This document shows positions 19,376 through 21,214 of a DNA stretch of 21,214 bases, in pieces (position 1 is the stretch's first letter; each line of letters opens with the position of its first letter). The notes under the pieces are model-generated. The model did not search any database, was not told where the DNA came from, and worked only from the letters and a program-made list of their open reading frames with translations. A program made the translations under genes and the position numbers. The DNA comes from an uncultured Paenibacillaceae bacterium (GTDB lineage Bacteria > Bacillota > Bacilli > Paenibacillales > CALAME01): the NCBI GenBank assembly GCA_937983035.1, contig CALKAN010000217.1, positions 1-21,214 on the forward strand, written 5' to 3'.

Positions 19376-21214
19376 ATGGACATCATTCAAAGGATAAGTG
19401 ATCATCGAGCAGAAGAAGAGAAGTTAGCATGGACAGGAACTTTTGCTGATTATCTTGACATCGTCAAGAAAAATCCGAAAGTGGCAAGAACCGCTCACGC
19501 ACGTGTTTATGATATGATCGCCTGGCACGGAATTGAAGAGGAAGACGGCCAGAAGAAATACAAATTTTTTGAAAATGAAATATTTGGATTGGATCGAACG
19601 CTGGAAAGGTTAGTGGAGGAATATTTTCATTCTGCTGCCCGCAGGCTCGATGTTCGCAAGCGCGTACTGATGTTGATGGGGCCGGTTAGCGGAGGAAAGT
19701 CAACTATAGTCACGCTGTTGAAAAGAGGACTGGAACGATACTCAAAAACGGATGATGGAGCGCTTTATGCCATCAGCGGCTGCCCGATGCACGAGGAACC
19801 GCTTCATCTGATTCCCCATGACATTCGTCCGGATGTTGAAAAGGAGTTAGGGGTGCGAATTGAGGGGAATTTATGTCCATCCTGCCAATTAAGATTAAAA
19901 ACAGAATATAACAATCAAATTGAACGGGTGAAAGTGGAACGAGTCTTTATCTCAGAAGATAACCGGGTAGGCATCGGCACATTCAGTCCATCTGATCCGA
20001 AGTCTCAAGACATTGCCGATTTGACCGGGAGCATTGATTTTTCAACGATTACGGAATACGGTTCGGAATCTGACCCGCGCGCATATCGGTTTGACGGGGA
20101 ATTAAACAAAGCAAACCGCGGACTGATGGAATTTCAGGAAATGTTGAAATGCGATGAGAAATTTTTATGGAATTTGTTGTCGCTGACGCAAGAGGGCAAT
20201 TTCAAGGCAGGAAGGTTTGCTTTAATTTCTGCTGACGAGGTCATTATCGCGCATACGAACGAAGCGGAATATAAAGCGTTTATATCGAATAAGAAAAATG
20301 AAGCGTTGCAGTCGCGCATGATCATCATGAAAGTGCCTTACAATTTAAAAGTATCGGAAGAAGAGAAAATATACGCCAAACTCATCGGCGAAAGCGATAT
20401 GAATCATATCCATATTGCGCCGCATACGTTCAAAGCTGCTGCGATTTTTTCTATTCTTACCCGTTTGCTGGAGTCCAAGAAACAAGGAATGGATATAATT
20501 AAAAAAATGAGAATGTATGACGGGGAGGAAGTAGAAGGGTTCAAAGACGCCGATTTGAAAGAAATGCAGAATGAGTTTGAAGAAGAAGGGATGACCGGCA
20601 TCGATCCCCGTTATGTCGTCAATCGAATTTCCAGCGCTTTCATCCGGCAAAACGTGTCGTGCATTAACGCATTGGATGTGCTGCGTTCGCTGAAAGACGG
20701 CTTGGATCAACATTCGACCATCAGCAAAGAAGTCAAAGAGCATTATTTGAATTGCATTTCGATGGCGAGAAAAGAATATGACGAATTAGCGAAAAAAGAA
20801 GTGCAGAAAGCGTTCGTTTATTCCTTTGAAGAATCAGCCAGGACGTTGTTTGAGAACTATTTGGATAACATCGAAGCGTACATTAATGACAATAAAATCA
20901 GAGATCCGATCACCGATGAGGAGCTCGATCCGGATGAACGATTAATGCGATCCATAGAAGAGCAGATCGGCATCTCGGAAAACGCGAAAAAAGCGTTCCG
21001 AGAGGAGATTTTAATTCGCATGTCGGCGTATTCGCGCAAAGGCAGGCGATTCCAGTACAGTTCGCATGAACGGCTCAGGGAAGCGATCGAGAAGAAGCTG
21101 TTTGCAGACTTGAAAGATATAGTGAAGATTACGACTTCGACGAAGACGCCGGATGAAACGCAATTGAAAAAGATCAATGAAGTCATGGAACGGTTGATTG
21201 ATGAGCACGGCTAT
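19376..21214 (+). CDS. prkA: PrkA AAA+ ATPase / serine protein kinase, 3' partial
   Basis: The frame runs uninterrupted from ATG 19376 (GAGGAGG 7-8 nt upstream) to the window edge: 613 codons, against about 631 in B. subtilis PrkA, so only the last ~18 residues and the stop are missing. The N-terminal AAA+ module has a Walker A loop GPVSGGKST (102-110) and long conserved blocks (ISGCPMHEEPLHLIP, EGNLCPSCQ, SDPRAYRFDGELNKANRGLM, QEGNFKAGRFALISADEVII). The C-terminal part is the PrkA-specific region. PrkA affects sporulation and has been described as a kinase and as an ATP-dependent protease-like protein; it acts in the cytoplasm or spore coat region. It is usually followed by yhbH and spoVR, which would lie just outside. 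Upstream it is 188 bp from araM. Confidence 0.96.
   Translation, partial: MDIIQRISDHRAEEEKLAWTGTFADYLDIVKKNPKVARTAHARVYDMIAWHGIEEEDGQKKYKFFENEIFGLDRTLERLVEEYFHSAARRLDVRKRVLMLMGPVSGGKSTIVTLLKRGLERYSKTDDGALYAISGCPMHEEPLHLIPHDIRPDVEKELGVRIEGNLCPSCQLRLKTEYNNQIERVKVERVFISEDNRVGIGTFSPSDPKSQDIADLTGSIDFSTITEYGSESDPRAYRFDGELNKANRGLMEFQEMLKCDEKFLWNLLSLTQEGNFKAGRFALISADEVIIAHTNEAEYKAFISNKKNEALQSRMIIMKVPYNLKVSEEEKIYAKLIGESDMNHIHIAPHTFKAAAIFSILTRLLESKKQGMDIIKKMRMYDGEEVEGFKDADLKEMQNEFEEEGMTGIDPRYVVNRISSAFIRQNVSCINALDVLRSLKDGLDQHSTISKEVKEHYLNCISMARKEYDELAKKEVQKAFVYSFEESARTLFENYLDNIEAYINDNKIRDPITDEELDPDERLMRSIEEQIGISENAKKAFREEILIRMSAYSRKGRRFQYSSHERLREAIEKKLFADLKDIVKITTSTKTPDETQLKKINEVMERLIDEHGY

Noticed and set aside
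1..21214. CRISPR arrays, insertion sequences, prophage genes, tRNA or rRNA
   Set aside because: No spaced identical repeats, terminal inverted repeats with transposase, phage structural genes, cloverleaf or rRNA sequence were found by reading.

Overview
The window looks like chromosomal DNA of an endospore-forming Firmicute, most likely Paenibacillaceae or a close Bacillales relative. This rests on the mix of genes: PrkA, a YugN-like protein, an AbrB-type regulator with a C-terminal zinc ribbon, AraM/EgsA, a gamma-SASP-like small protein, and a DAHP synthase with a ferredoxin-like N-terminus. Genes are mostly on the + strand, with strong GGAGG-type ribosome sites and classic stem-plus-T-run terminators. 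There is no rRNA, tRNA, CRISPR array, insertion sequence or phage gene.

Layout. (1) 1-1887: end of a 3D-domain cell-wall protein (5' end outside the window), an ECF sigma factor with no anti-sigma gene beside it, and a YugN-like gene. (2) 1888-5927: an envelope-stress style locus, made of a membrane-anchored HtrA protease and an OmpR-family response regulator/histidine kinase pair. An 11-bp-spaced direct repeat lies upstream of the protease. (3) 6135-10286: core metabolism, with ispH (isoprenoids), a DAHP synthase (entry to aromatic amino acids), serC (serine) and trmL (tRNA wobble methylation). (4) 10370-10770: the AbrB/zinc-ribbon regulator, closed by a 12-bp perfect terminator. (5) 10847-14765: an accessory block, with a large intracellular glycoside hydrolase (+ strand) facing a minus-strand cluster. 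That cluster encodes a membrane/coiled-coil protein, a membrane-anchored phosphodiester glycosidase and a 34-residue membrane miniprotein. The two sides share one long terminator stem. (6) 14931-17034: a TauE/SafE exporter, a thioredoxin-reductase-like flavoprotein with a CPDC disulfide, and a small Gln-rich gene with a sigma-G-like promoter. (7) 17027-19187: a DUF2161 nuclease-fold protein (minus) divergent from araM, the sn-glycerol-1-phosphate dehydrogenase. (8) 19376-end: prkA, lacking only its last few codons.

Most of the window is ordinary. The parts most worth a second look are the leader of the DAHP synthase gene (five AAGCG octamers, then a short Tyr-codon-rich frame that overlaps the enzyme start by ATGA), the direct-repeat operator at the htrA locus, the 34-residue membrane protein, and the SASP-like gene. 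I found no clear evidence of a wholly new multi-gene system.
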